Notes: generated by a model from the letters alone, not told the origin. 50,494 nt of DNA from Cerasicoccus frondis (GCA_031296915.1 JAVDPC010000037.1:1-50494), one strand, 5' to 3'; positions 1-9,503 are shown, counted from the stretch's first letter. Numbers and translations: made by a program.

Positions 1-5
1 CCTGC

Positions 6-77
6 GACGCTCAAGCCGCCTTGCTGGACACGAAAAATCACTGCGGCCTGATCGGCCAATCTAGATGAAAAGTGCTC
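6..77. repeat. 72-bp inverted repeat, left copy at window end
   Basis: This stretch is identical, base for base, to the reverse complement of the last 72 bases of the window (50423-50494). It contains a small inner palindrome (GGCC-TGATC-GGCC). It lies upstream of mpl and codes for nothing recognisable. It could be a dispersed repeat at which an assembly stopped, or the flank of an invertible segment. Confidence 0.9.
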
Positions 78-179
78 CAGCGGGACGCTGGTGGATTGTC
101 GCAGTGAGGTGAAATCTGGATTTGCGGGCGCGTTGGGAATTGCGCTTGCGGGCGGCTGCGGTTGGAATTTGGGTGGAGC

Positions 180-1622
180 ATGCACCTTTACTTTATGGGA
201 ATTTGCGGGACGGCGATGGGAAACGTCGCCCTGATGATGCGAGAGCTCGGCCATGAGGTCAGCGGCAGCGACACCGGTATTTACCCGCCCATGAGCGACT
301 TGCTCCGCGATGCGGGCGTCGAGATTTTAGATGGCTGGGACCCCGAACGCCTCGCCGCGCTGAAGCCCGATCAGGTGGTTGTGGGCAACGCCATTTCCCG
401 GGGGAATCCCGAGATCGAATGGCTGCTCGCCACACGGGCTTTGCCGATTGTGTCGCTACCCGCGCTGCTCTCAGAAACGACCCTTTCGACGCGGCAACCG
501 ATCGTGATCACCGGCACGCATGGCAAGACGACCACTTCTGCGCTGACGGCCTACATCCTGCGCGAGCACCGCGCCGAGCCGGGTTGGCTGGTGGGCGGCG
601 TGCCACGGGATCTGCCCAACGGCGCTCATGCTGGCGAGTCGGGCCGCCCGTTTGTGATCGAGGGCGACGAGTATGACTCGGCCTTTTTCGACAAGCGTAG
701 CAAGTTCGTGCATTACCAGCCGCGCATTTTGGCGGTCAACAACCTGGAGTTCGATCATGGCGATATTTTCCGGGACTTGGCGGACATCCAGCGCAGCTTC
801 AGCCACGTGATCCGGCTCGTGCCGCGCAACGGCTTCATCTTGTATAATGGCGACGAGGAAAACCTGCGAGCGCTGCTGCCAGTGGACTGGTGCGCGTGCT
901 ACTCGGTCGGCGTGGGCAAGGGGTGTGATCTGCGGATCGAAAACTTCAGCGAGGACGTCAACGGCGCCTCATTCACCCTGCGCTGGCGGGGCACAATCTG
1001 GCAAAAAATTCAGTGGCCAATGCATGGGCTTTACAACGCCCGCAACGCGGCGATTGCACTGTTGGCGGCGGGGCTGGCGATGAAGCCGGATGACCCGTTT
1101 TGCCCGCTCAACGTGGGCGTGCTGGCGAATTATCAAGGCGTCAAACGGCGGCAGGAGTGTCTGCGTAGTGATGAGCAACTCGTTGTTTTGGAAGACTTTG
1201 GACATCACCCAACGGCGGTTGCGCAGGTGCTGGAGTCGCTGCGGCGGCGTTACCCGGAGCACCGGATCACGGCGTGCTTTGAGCCGCGCAGCAATACCGG
1301 AGCGACCAATGTTTTCCAGGATCGCTTTACGGACGCCCTGGCGCTGGCGGACGCGGTTTACCTGGGGCCGGTGTTTCGCGGTGAGCGCTATGCCGAAGAC
1401 CGCCGCCTGAACACCGCCGCCATGGCCGACGAGCTCAACCAGCGCGGCGTGTGCAGTGGGGCGTTTGCGGACTTCGATTCGCTGCTGGCGGAATTATTTG
1501 AGGCCACACGCACGAAAAACGACCGTCCACGCTGCGTCGTCTTCTTTTCCAATGGCGGATTTGGCGGTATTCATCGCCGTTTCGCAGATGAAATGAGCAC
1601 ATTTAACATTCCCGTAACATAA
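180..1622 (+). CDS. mpl: UDP-N-acetylmuramate:L-Ala-gamma-D-Glu-meso-DAP ligase (Mpl)
   Basis: Mpl joins the recovered tripeptide L-Ala-gamma-D-Glu-meso-DAP to UDP-MurNAc in the cytoplasm, the key step of peptidoglycan recycling. Seen here: an N-terminal nucleotide-binding motif GICGTAMGN, the Mur-ligase P-loop TGTHGKTTT (about residues 111-119), EGDEYDSAFFD near residue 160 and NNLEFDHGD, both typical of Mpl rather than MurC, and EDFGHHPTAV near residue 338 at the start of the C-terminal domain. At 480 residues it is close to the usual 450-480. I chose ATG 180 because homologues start directly before the GICGT strand and GGTGGAG lies just upstream; a TTG at 162 would add six residues. It implies meso-DAP peptidoglycan and thus a Gram-negative-type wall. 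Confidence 0.95.
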   Translation: MHLYFMGICGTAMGNVALMMRELGHEVSGSDTGIYPPMSDLLRDAGVEILDGWDPERLAALKPDQVVVGNAISRGNPEIEWLLATRALPIVSLPALLSETTLSTRQPIVITGTHGKTTTSALTAYILREHRAEPGWLVGGVPRDLPNGAHAGESGRPFVIEGDEYDSAFFDKRSKFVHYQPRILAVNNLEFDHGDIFRDLADIQRSFSHVIRLVPRNGFILYNGDEENLRALLPVDWCACYSVGVGKGCDLRIENFSEDVNGASFTLRWRGTIWQKIQWPMHGLYNARNAAIALLAAGLAMKPDDPFCPLNVGVLANYQGVKRRQECLRSDEQLVVLEDFGHHPTAVAQVLESLRRRYPEHRITACFEPRSNTGATNVFQDRFTDALALADAVYLGPVFRGERYAEDRRLNTAAMADELNQRGVCSGAFADFDSLLAELFEATRTKNDRPRCVVFFSNGGFGGIHRRFADEMSTFNIPVT

Positions 1623-1630
1623 ATGGCATA

Positions 1631-1691
1631 TTGACACTTGATCTGTTACGATTGTTACAAAAGCGTGCGTGTCTGTTACAAAAATCCCAAG
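1631..1691 (+). promoter_or_regulatory. Putative porin promoter with TGTTAC direct repeats
   Basis: TTGACA lies at 1631-1636, and CTGTTAC/TGTTACAAAA copies start at 1644, 1653 and 1674. The last two share ten bases and are 21 bp apart, two helical turns. A -10 box is not clear. The repeats could be an activator site for the porin gene; this is inference. Confidence 0.35.
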
Positions 1692-3083
1692 ATGAAATCC
1701 TACGCTAACATTTTCGCAGCAGCCTTGTTCATGGCGGCGCCTCTTTTTGCCGAGGAGACGCCCGTCCCGGAATTATCCGGGGTGATCCCGCTTTCTGAGC
1801 TGGTCAGGCAGGGCGTAATCACGCAGGCGCAAGCCGATCAAATCCAGGGCGCCGCGGTGGGCATCGAGCCGCGCGTGGTGTCGAAGTCGCACGTGAAGAA
1901 GCTGACTGTATCCGGGTATGGCCAGTTCGCCTTTGCATATGCGACGGGCCATGACGACGCCCTGCCGAACCCGGCCGCGAACAGCGAATTCTACCTGCCG
2001 AACTTCATTTTTGGCGTGTCGGCGGATATCGGATCGGGCTTCAGCACGACGATTCAAGCCAACATGGGCGACGGTTTTGCCGCGCGCAACTACCTGGAAA
2101 AAGCCTACGTGGAAAAGGAGTTCGAGGACTACGGCAATGTGCAGGCCGGTTTTAAGAAGGCGCACTTTGGCTTCGAGCAATACACCAGCTCGCGCTATAT
2201 TCCGGCGCCCAATCGCTCGATCGCGACGAACTACTTCACCGGCGGCTTCAGCCGCAGTGGCGCGGGCACCTTTGCCGCGAGCAACACGGGCCTCGGCACG
2301 ACGCGTCTGGGCCTCGGCGCCCGCCGACTGGGCGTTTACTGGGCGGGCGAAGTGCCGCAGGTGAAGGGCTTTGAATATTTTGCCGAAGTGACGCAGGGCT
2401 ACCAGAATTTCGCGGCTCCCTCCAACACCGCTTCCCAAAACCACATGGGCTACTCCGGCGGCGTGCAGTATGGCGACAAGTTTTCGAACGGCAAATATGA
2501 GTTTGGCGTGAACGGCACCTACATGCCCGAGGGCAACAGCTGGAACAGCAGCTCAGGCCCCCGGATCACGCAGTCCAACTCCATTGGCGCGGTCAACCCC
2601 TTTGCGAAGCTGGACTACGGCAATTTCCGCGTGATGGGTGAGTTTTTTGCAGCCAGTGTGGAAAACGGCAAAGCGTCGTTCGTTAATGGACCGGGATCAA
2701 TCTCCGGCTTGAACAGCGGCGACACGACGCCTTGGGGCGGCACGCTTTACCTGACCTATCTCTGGGGCAAGCTTGAGCCGGTTTTCCGTTTTTCAGCCGT
2801 GGATTCCAATGGCGGCGGGGTGAACCCGAGCGTGGTGAAAGCTGGTGTGGCCTTCGGTGGCGCGCAGCCTGGCACGACGACGCTCACGTCCAACGGGCAG
2901 GGCTTCTTCGATGCGGCGCAGTCTTACTATGTCGGCCTGAACTATTACTTCCTGGGCACGGACGCCAAGATCGGCGCGGGCTGGGAGCACATCCAGTTCG
3001 GCGGTCGTTTCAACGGCACGAGCTTTGGCGGCGCCGACGCGAGCGAAGATGTTATCCGCATCGCGGCGCAGGTGGTTTTCTAG
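1692..3083 (+). CDS. Outer-membrane porin, OprP/OprO-like beta-barrel
   Basis: Predicted outer-membrane channel protein of 463 residues. The start at ATG 1692 gives a clean signal peptide (MKSYANIFAAALFMAAPLFA then EE). A short helical stretch (IPLSELVRQGVITQAQADQIQ) follows, then a glycine- and aromatic-rich region of alternating strands from about residue 75 (VSGYGQFAFAYATG), with the chain ending in ...IRIAAQVVF. A terminal phenylalanine is the usual BamA-recognised signature of a barrel. The pattern resembles phosphate-selective/anion porins (OprP/OprO family), but the substrate cannot be told from sequence. A strong terminator follows the stop. An upstream in-frame extension to 1638 would bury the signal peptide and was rejected. 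Confidence 0.75.
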   Translation: MKSYANIFAAALFMAAPLFAEETPVPELSGVIPLSELVRQGVITQAQADQIQGAAVGIEPRVVSKSHVKKLTVSGYGQFAFAYATGHDDALPNPAANSEFYLPNFIFGVSADIGSGFSTTIQANMGDGFAARNYLEKAYVEKEFEDYGNVQAGFKKAHFGFEQYTSSRYIPAPNRSIATNYFTGGFSRSGAGTFAASNTGLGTTRLGLGARRLGVYWAGEVPQVKGFEYFAEVTQGYQNFAAPSNTASQNHMGYSGGVQYGDKFSNGKYEFGVNGTYMPEGNSWNSSSGPRITQSNSIGAVNPFAKLDYGNFRVMGEFFAASVENGKASFVNGPGSISGLNSGDTTPWGGTLYLTYLWGKLEPVFRFSAVDSNGGGVNPSVVKAGVAFGGAQPGTTTLTSNGQGFFDAAQSYYVGLNYYFLGTDAKIGAGWEHIQFGGRFNGTSFGGADASEDVIRIAAQVVF

Positions 3084-3107
3084 GCCACTGCCGAGTCTGA
3101 ATTTTCG

Positions 3108-3140
3108 CAAACTCCGCAGCTTACGTTGCGGAGTTTTTTT
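3108..3140 (+). terminator. Rho-independent terminator after porin gene
   Basis: A 9-10 bp stem AACTCCGCA/TGCGGAGTT (3110-3118 with 3127-3135) with an 8-base loop is followed by a run of seven T. It sits 25 bases after the porin stop codon. Confidence 0.9.
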
Positions 3141-3219
3141 ATGCCGTAATTTTGTATCATTTTTTATTGAGTCAGCGTGGGGGGCATCCTTTTAATCGAC
3201 GGACTCCTACGGACCATAC

Positions 3220-6200
3220 ATGAAGAACGAGATACCCAAACTGCCGCGCTTCGACCGAAATCATCCGCTTGTTTCTGTGGATCCAACCACGGTCAGCCAG
3301 ATCGAAGATTGCGCCAACAACGGGCAGTTCATGGATGGCCACGCGCTACTGCAGGAGCTGCCCTCGCCGGTGTTTTGGGAGCAGTCCGATGCACGGTTGT
3401 CGGGCTCGTTCATCATCGGGCGACTGGGGGGAGACCGGCTGAGCGACTTGATCGACATCACCACCTACCGGCGGCATGCGGAGGACTCGCGCGCGATCAT
3501 CCGCATGAACCACATTTGGGCTGACCGCAAGGGCGCGTTTGCCGCGTATTGTAAGCTCCGGGAGGTCGATCCGCTGCAATACGAGGGCGAGGACCGGGCC
3601 CGGATTTACCGCGCCCTGTGCTGGCGGAGTTTGGCGTTTAACGACGTTGCCCAGGCCGAAGCTTTGGTGGATCTGGCCTACGAAGCCGATCCGGCGGACG
3701 AACGGCATTGGTACGCCAAAGCCTGTATTTCCCACGCCGATGAACAATACGAGCGCACGCTGGAGGAGTCCCAACGCGCCCTGGAGGCTGATGCGCTTTA
3801 TTTGCCCGCGCGTCATCTGATGGCGACCGCCTATGAGCGTCTGGAAAAGCCCGAGCTGATGGAGTCCGTGCTGCGCGAGGGGCTGAAATTGCACCAGGAC
3901 GGCCAGCTCGCGATTCGTCTGCTGCGCTTTGTGCGGGAGCTGGATCGCCACGAGGAGGCGCTGGAGCTGGCGCAACAAGTCGACGCCTGGATGCCGCTTC
4001 AGGACAAGAATTTCACGCAGTGGCTGCACGGCGAATATGCCGATGTTTACTACGATTTGGGCCGCTATGAGGAGGCGCGCGAGCACGCCGCCCAGGGCAA
4101 TGAGCATTATTATCAGAAGTTCGCCGAGCGGCTGGGGGCAATGTCCGCGCCGCCGCGCAAAAAGCGATTGCCGGTGGCTTCGGTCCGTCAACTCCGGCGC
4201 ACCTGCGGCCCGGCGACCTTGGCCAGCATTGCCCGGTATTGGGGCCAGGCAGTGGAGCAATCTGCGATCATCGAGGAGATCTGGCACGATGGCACCTTTG
4301 ATTGGAAGGAGCGTCGCTGGGCCGAGGACCAGGGGTTTGTGGTCCGCGAATTTCGCGTGACGTGGGAGAGCGCGCAGCAACTCATCGATGCGGGCTATCC
4401 GTTTGCGGTGATGACGGCGGGCGCGGATTTTTCCCACCTGCAGGCGATCATTGGCTACGACGCCTTGCGCGAATGCGTCGAGGTCCGCGAGCCTGGCTCG
4501 TTCACGCATGTGGATTACATCCAGGAAAAATTCTTTGAAAACAATGCTTGGGTGGGCCCGCGCGGGTTGGTCTTTGCGCCGCCGGAAGAGGCCGACGCCC
4601 TCCGGGCGCTGGAGCTGCCCGATGAGGCGCTATACGACCTGTGTTACGCCCTCAACCGCGCCCTGGAGCAGCACGACCGCGGGCGCGCCGTCCAGCTGTT
4701 TGCCCAACTGGAAGAGCAGGCGCCGGAGTCCTTCCTCACGCATTCGGCCAGCCGCCTGCTTGCGAATTACGACGCCGACACGCCGCGCGGTCTGGCGGCG
4801 GTGCGCGCGCTGCGCAAGGAGTTTCCCGACGCAACGCGTCTGCAGTTATCCGAGCTTTACTACATGCAGAATGAGTGCTCGTGGGCGGAGCGTGTCGAGT
4901 TCCTGCAGGCGCTGACCAAGGGCGAAGAGGTCCACCCGACGGTGCGCATGGAGCTCGGTCGTTTGCTAATGGACGACGTGCGTCGCTCGGCCGAAGCGGA
5001 AAAAGTCCTTTGGAAATGCCACAGTGAGCACCACGGTTCGTCGGCCGTGATGCAAAGCCTGGCGGACTTGCTCTGGGGGCGCCGCGCGCGTGAAACCGCG
5101 TTTCATGCCTACCGGTTCGCCTTTACGCAGGATTATTTGCACGAAGGCCGGGCGCGGTCATTTTTTCAGGCGGCGCGCTTTTTCAAGCGGGGCGAGGAAG
5201 CCCTGGAGTTGCTCAAGCAGCGGGTGGAGCGACATGGAAATTCCTCCGGCGAGCCTGCGGTGACGCTGGCCGACATGCTGCGCCTGCTCGATCGTGATGG
5301 CGAGGCCATGAGTGTGCTGGAAGACGCCGTGGCCAAGCGCCCGGATGACGCCGATTTGCTGGCCTCGTTTGCCTCGCGCTGCATCGACCGAAACCAGCTT
5401 GATCGCGCGGCGCAGCTGTTAGACCGCGCCAAAGGAAAGATTCACGAGATCGGCTGGCTGGAGCTGTCGGCGCGCTTGGCGTCCACCCGCGGCGATCACG
5501 AAGATGCGCTCAAGCTTTATGCGGACGCCGTTTCGCGCGATGAGCGCAACGTCAACCTGCAGCGCGCCTACCTCGCCACGATGCACCGCATCGACGGCAA
5601 GCAGCAGGTCATCGATTACCTGGACGAGCTGTGTGAACGCTTCCCCTACCACAACGACCTGAACGAGCTGTTCATCAGCTGGCTCAAGGAAACGGACCAC
5701 GTGAAGGGCGAGGCCGTGTGCCGCCGTCTGTTAGAATTCCACCCGAACAACCACTGGGCGCGGCGGGAGCTGGCGATTGCGCTGGAATTTCAGGGAAAGA
5801 TTGCCGACGCCATCGTCGTTGCCGAGGAAGCACGGGACAAGGACCGCCTCGCTTCGTCGTCCTACAATGTGTTGGGCGACCTTTACGAAAAGGACGCACG
5901 CTTTGCGGACGCCATGGGCGCCTTTCGTCACGCCATCGAATTGGAGGCGGATAACCGGTTCGCCATTGGCCGCTTGGGCGATCTGGCCATTAACCTGGGG
6001 CAGGCGCCGGAGACGGTGGAGTTTGTCTGGGAGCAGATCAAAACGCAGACGCTGTTCGGCGACGGCATTTTGGAATTCCGCGCTTATGCCCGGCAAATCC
6101 TTCCGCCGGAGGACGTGTTGGCTCGGCTGGAAGATGCGCTCAGCGAGCGCGAAGACTTCTGGCACTGCCATGCGGCGCTGTGCTACCAACTGATCGATAT

Positions 6201-8859
6201 GGGGCGCCTGGATGAAGCGCTCGCCGCTGCGGAGCGTTGTTGCGAACGCTTTCCGCTGGTGCCGGGATCGTTTGGCAACCTGGCCCGGATTGCGAGCGTG
6301 CAGGGCAACGCCACGCGTGAAATTGAAGCGCTTGAAAAGGCGCTGGAGATCAACCCGCACTGGGTCGACATGGTTGAGCACCTGGCTGACGCCTACAACA
6401 CCGCCCATCGCGGAGACGATGAGCTCGCGCTGCTGGAGCGGTCTTTGCGTCTCATGCCCACGGCGCACACGTTGTATGGTTACCTGGCGGCGTGGCATGC
6501 GCGAAGGGGCAATACCCAGGCTGCGATTGAGCAGGTGGAAAAAGCGCTCTCGCTTGAACCGACATACCAGTATGGCTGGTCGAGCCTCAACGATTGGGGC
6601 GCGCACGACGAATGCGTCCGCAAGGCGCGGGAGTTGACGGAAGAGCGTCCGGGCCAGGCAAATACCTGGCAGATGTTGGCCAATGTGTTGAACCGCGAAG
6701 AAGACCGGGCAGAGCGCGAAAAAGCGTTGCAACAAGCGCTCGAGCTGGAGCCCTGGAATATGAACATCGTCGACGACCTGGCGATGCATTTTGCCGAAGT
6801 GGGGGATTATGAGCGGGCCATGGCCGTCGCCACGCCAGAGACGCATCGGGACGCCATGCCGTACAACATGATTGGGCGTCAGGCTTGGGTGCTTTGGGAG
6901 AGCGGCAAGCGCACCGAGGCGATCGCGAAGATGCGTGAGGTGGTTACGCAAAACCCGAGCTATTGGTGGGGCACGTCCCGACTGGCCGAATGGCTTTCCA
7001 CGGACAAGCGGGGCGAAGAGGCGCTCGAAGTCGCCCAGGCGATGACCGCGCGGTGGCCCAACAATTACGTATCCTGGGGTTACCTGGGCAAGGTGCGGGG
7101 CGAACTCGACCAGACCGAGGAGGCCGTCGCCGCGCTCAAGCAAGCGCTGACGATGGAGCCCAATTACTCCTGGGGCTGGGATACGCTGGAGTCCTACGCC
7201 AAGGCCGAGGAGACCGAGGCGCTCGCGCTGGAAATGGCCGAGCGTTGCCCGGGTGAATCGCGCCCCTGGATGATGCTTGCCCGTGCGATGGATGAGCAAA
7301 ACCGGATCAATGAATGTCTTGAGGCCATTGACCAGGCCTTGCTTCGCGACGCTCGGCTCACCGACGCCATTGACTACAAGGCGGTGCTGCTGACGCGCGC
7401 TGGCAAGTTTGACGAAGCCCGCGAGGCTTGTGTGCCGCCCGCATTTGGGGAGGACACGCCTTTTAATTTGCTGGGGCGGCGCGCCTGGGTGCTCGCACAA
7501 GAGGGCAAGCTGGAAGACGCCCTCAAGGAAATGCGGGAGATTTGGAACAACTATCCCAACTACTACTGGGGCGGCGAACGCGTGCTGGAATGGCTGCGCG
7601 AGCTGGAGCGCTGGGGCGATCTCAGCCGGGAGTCCAACGTCTTTTTTGAACGCTTTCCAGACGACTCGGTGGGCAAGGGCTACGGCGCGATTGCCGCGCA
7701 GGAGAAGGAGGCATACGGCGAAGCCAAACGCTTGTTGCGCGAGGCGCTGGAGATCGACGAAGACTATACTTTTGCCGCGAACCGGCTGTTTTTCCTGCAC
7801 TTCGACTCCGAAGAAACCGTGAAGGCCGAGGAGGTCGCCAACCGTTTCAGCGACGCCTTGGGCGAAGCGCGCGGCATGCTCTTTCAAGCGCTGATCGAAA
7901 CGCAGCGCAAGCGCTGGAAAGATCTTAAGCAGCAGTTGCCCAAGCTCGCCGTGGAAGAGGACATTCCGCAGGAGCACTTGCGCTACCTTTACGATGCCAT
8001 GCGTCGGCGCTCCAAAGGCGGCATGCTCATTAAGGCGTTTTCCCGGCGGGCGACCGAAGGCGATATATCGGAGCCTGCGCTGCGGTTGTTGATCGAGGTG
8101 AAAGTCGAGCTGAAGCAGCTTGGTTTAGCTTCATTGATCGAGCCGCAGAGTGAAGCATTACAGACTGCCGCGATGCAGGCGCTGTTCTACCACGTGAATG
8201 ACAGTAATTTAACGTATCGCCAATTCCGCAGGCTGTTCAAAAAGTTTAAGGATCTGGCGGAGCGGGATGGCGTGGCCTGGGGGAATATCGGGCAGTGCTT
8301 CGTGGGGCATCGTCGTTACCGGGACGCCGTTGCGTGGATGAGTAATTGGCGTGAACGAGAGATCGAGCTTTGGATGTTGAACAACCTGCTCTTCGCCTAC
8401 GTAGCGCTTAAAGATTGGCAGTCGGCGGATGAATTAGCGCAGGCGCAGATCCAGAATCGCTCGATTCAATTTGGCTCCGATCACCCGTTTGGCTACCTCG
8501 CCTTCCGTTGCGCGCAGGCTGGCAATGTCGATCAGGCCAAGGCGTTGCAGCGCTGCATGTCGGACCCTGATTCCGATTTCTTCCGCTGCCTGACCTGGAC
8601 GGGGGCCAACGCCCTGATAGCCGTGCATGGTGAAGGATCACGCAAAGAGAAGCGTTCGCAGGCGCGACCCATGCTCAAGGAATTGTTCGATATATCGGCT
8701 GATCATCGCTGGTCTCGGGATGAGGCCGCGAACATGATGAGTCTCCTGTTGGATTCTCTGAAACAGCTGGAGCCGAAAACGCGATCTGTCTTCGATGGTT
8801 ATTACCCGGCGATGATTCGTTTTCGCAGCTTTCTGAAGAAAATAAACTACACCGGATAA
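3220..8859 (+). CDS. Giant TPR protein with embedded C39-like peptidase domain
   Basis: A 1,879-residue protein without signal peptide or membrane segment. Residues about 90-290 and 450-1850 are TPR or TPR-like helical repeats. Between them, residues about 318-450 match the papain-fold C39 family: Cys329 in TCGPATLASIARYWG and His406 in DFSHLQAIIGYD. The usual Asp after the His region is replaced by a Glu in VREPG. The C-terminal half has tryptophan-rich repeats (SYWWG, NYSWGW, NYYWGG, YQYGW) at the ends of TPR units. C39-like domains either cleave double-glycine leaders in peptide exporters or bind peptides without cleaving. No ABC transporter or leader peptide gene adjoins it, so the role is unknown. 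It appears to be a single-gene unit preceded by a terminator. Similar TPR-C39 fusions may occur in related bacteria, but I cannot check this here. Confidence 0.8.
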   Translation: MKNEIPKLPRFDRNHPLVSVDPTTVSQIEDCANNGQFMDGHALLQELPSPVFWEQSDARLSGSFIIGRLGGDRLSDLIDITTYRRHAEDSRAIIRMNHIWADRKGAFAAYCKLREVDPLQYEGEDRARIYRALCWRSLAFNDVAQAEALVDLAYEADPADERHWYAKACISHADEQYERTLEESQRALEADALYLPARHLMATAYERLEKPELMESVLREGLKLHQDGQLAIRLLRFVRELDRHEEALELAQQVDAWMPLQDKNFTQWLHGEYADVYYDLGRYEEAREHAAQGNEHYYQKFAERLGAMSAPPRKKRLPVASVRQLRRTCGPATLASIARYWGQAVEQSAIIEEIWHDGTFDWKERRWAEDQGFVVREFRVTWESAQQLIDAGYPFAVMTAGADFSHLQAIIGYDALRECVEVREPGSFTHVDYIQEKFFENNAWVGPRGLVFAPPEEADALRALELPDEALYDLCYALNRALEQHDRGRAVQLFAQLEEQAPESFLTHSASRLLANYDADTPRGLAAVRALRKEFPDATRLQLSELYYMQNECSWAERVEFLQALTKGEEVHPTVRMELGRLLMDDVRRSAEAEKVLWKCHSEHHGSSAVMQSLADLLWGRRARETAFHAYRFAFTQDYLHEGRARSFFQAARFFKRGEEALELLKQRVERHGNSSGEPAVTLADMLRLLDRDGEAMSVLEDAVAKRPDDADLLASFASRCIDRNQLDRAAQLLDRAKGKIHEIGWLELSARLASTRGDHEDALKLYADAVSRDERNVNLQRAYLATMHRIDGKQQVIDYLDELCERFPYHNDLNELFISWLKETDHVKGEAVCRRLLEFHPNNHWARRELAIALEFQGKIADAIVVAEEARDKDRLASSSYNVLGDLYEKDARFADAMGAFRHAIELEADNRFAIGRLGDLAINLGQAPETVEFVWEQIKTQTLFGDGILEFRAYARQILPPEDVLARLEDALSEREDFWHCHAALCYQLIDMGRLDEALAAAERCCERFPLVPGSFGNLARIASVQGNATREIEALEKALEINPHWVDMVEHLADAYNTAHRGDDELALLERSLRLMPTAHTLYGYLAAWHARRGNTQAAIEQVEKALSLEPTYQYGWSSLNDWGAHDECVRKARELTEERPGQANTWQMLANVLNREEDRAEREKALQQALELEPWNMNIVDDLAMHFAEVGDYERAMAVATPETHRDAMPYNMIGRQAWVLWESGKRTEAIAKMREVVTQNPSYWWGTSRLAEWLSTDKRGEEALEVAQAMTARWPNNYVSWGYLGKVRGELDQTEEAVAALKQALTMEPNYSWGWDTLESYAKAEETEALALEMAERCPGESRPWMMLARAMDEQNRINECLEAIDQALLRDARLTDAIDYKAVLLTRAGKFDEAREACVPPAFGEDTPFNLLGRRAWVLAQEGKLEDALKEMREIWNNYPNYYWGGERVLEWLRELERWGDLSRESNVFFERFPDDSVGKGYGAIAAQEKEAYGEAKRLLREALEIDEDYTFAANRLFFLHFDSEETVKAEEVANRFSDALGEARGMLFQALIETQRKRWKDLKQQLPKLAVEEDIPQEHLRYLYDAMRRRSKGGMLIKAFSRRATEGDISEPALRLLIEVKVELKQLGLASLIEPQSEALQTAAMQALFYHVNDSNLTYRQFRRLFKKFKDLAERDGVAWGNIGQCFVGHRRYRDAVAWMSNWREREIELWMLNNLLFAYVALKDWQSADELAQAQIQNRSIQFGSDHPFGYLAFRCAQAGNVDQAKALQRCMSDPDSDFFRCLTWTGANALIAVHGEGSRKEKRSQARPMLKELFDISADHRWSRDEAANMMSLLLDSLKQLEPKTRSVFDGYYPAMIRFRSFLKKINYTG

Positions 8860-8864
8860 ACCTT

Positions 8865-8881
8865 ACTTTGCGATGCAAAGT
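8865..8881. repeat. 17-bp palindrome ACTTTGCNNTGCAAAGT (perfect copy)
   Basis: ACTTTGCGATGCAAAGT, extended by T/A on each side to 19 bp. It lies in the 36-bp gap between the convergent TPR and adenosyltransferase genes. The same 17-mer recurs at 32254. Confidence 0.85.
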
Positions 8882-8895
8882 ATTTCCGCGTGGCT

Positions 8896-9420
8896 TTACC
8901 GGAGGCAGTCTCGACCGAGAAGCCACAGGGCGTCGGCCAACCGATTTAAATATTGTAAGAGCAGGGGGCGCACAACGCCGCCTTTGGATTGCAAAGTAAC
9001 AACCATGCGCTCGGCGCGGCGACAGGTGGTGCGCGCTTGGTCAAAGAAGGCCTGAGCAGCGTTTTCCCCAGGCAGTATCCAGCCTTCGAATCCGCCGGCT
9101 TCGCTTTCGAGCGAAGTAATCAGCTCGTCGATTCGGGCCAGGTTTTCCTTGGTTATAGGATGTTTGGATTTTTCCTGATAGCGCTGTTGGTCGGCGTTGT
9201 CGGTGGCCAGCTCGGCCATGAGGCTGATCAGCTCGTGTTGGGTAGCGAGAATAAACTCACGTGCTCGGCTGCCGGCTGCATGAGCGCGGCAGAGCCCGAG
9301 CGCGGAGTTTAACTCATCCACCGTTCCATAGGAGACGACTCGCGGGTGGTCTTTCGCCACTCGCCTTCCAAAGACCAATGATGTGGTTCCCTGGTCGCCT
9401 CTTTTGGTTGCGATGGACAT
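8896..9420 (-). CDS. Cob(I)yrinic acid a,c-diamide adenosyltransferase, PduO type
   Basis: It transfers the 5'-deoxyadenosyl group of ATP to reduced cobalamin to make adenosylcobalamin in the cytoplasm. At 174 residues it is a single-domain PduO-type enzyme. Family signatures visible: TKRGDQGTTSLVFGRRVAKD near the N-terminus (ATP loop), RVVSYGTVDELNSALG, ILPGENAAQAFFDQARTTCRRAER and YLNRLADALWLLGRD. It follows the carboxyltransferase gene on the same strand, with an 83-bp gap holding a trinucleotide repeat, and AGAAAGAG serves as a possible ribosome site. No B12-dependent enzyme or B12 riboswitch is seen in the window. Confidence 0.9.
   Translation of the reverse strand: MSIATKRGDQGTTSLVFGRRVAKDHPRVVSYGTVDELNSALGLCRAHAAGSRAREFILATQHELISLMAELATDNADQQRYQEKSKHPITKENLARIDELITSLESEAGGFEGWILPGENAAQAFFDQARTTCRRAERMVVTLQSKGGVVRPLLLQYLNRLADALWLLGRDCLR
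8981..8997. repeat. 17-bp palindrome, degenerate copy in adenosyltransferase gene
   Basis: CCTTTGGATTGCAAAGT: a full right arm and a left arm with two changes. It is inside the coding region, near the 3' end of the gene. Confidence 0.5.
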
Positions 9421-9427
9421 CTCTTTC

Positions 9428-9467
9428 TTACTACTGCTACTACTACTGTTATACTACTACTACTTTA
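9428..9467. repeat. Imperfect (TAC)n trinucleotide repeat
   Basis: About eleven TAC/TGC/TGT-type triplets in two blocks, broken by GTTA. On the minus strand it reads as GTAGTAGTAG blocks just upstream of the adenosyltransferase start (9420), between that gene and the carboxyltransferase. Confidence 0.85.
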
Positions 9468-9503
9468 TTCGGGGATATCTTCGAGGGGAAGACGGCTAGA
9501 AAA

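Noticed and set aside
5731..7977. Long minus-strand open frame (748 residues) opposite the TPR gene
   Set aside because: It lies fully inside the TPR gene, its product is Leu/Arg-rich without a recognisable domain, and it shows the composition of an antisense shadow in GC-rich DNA.
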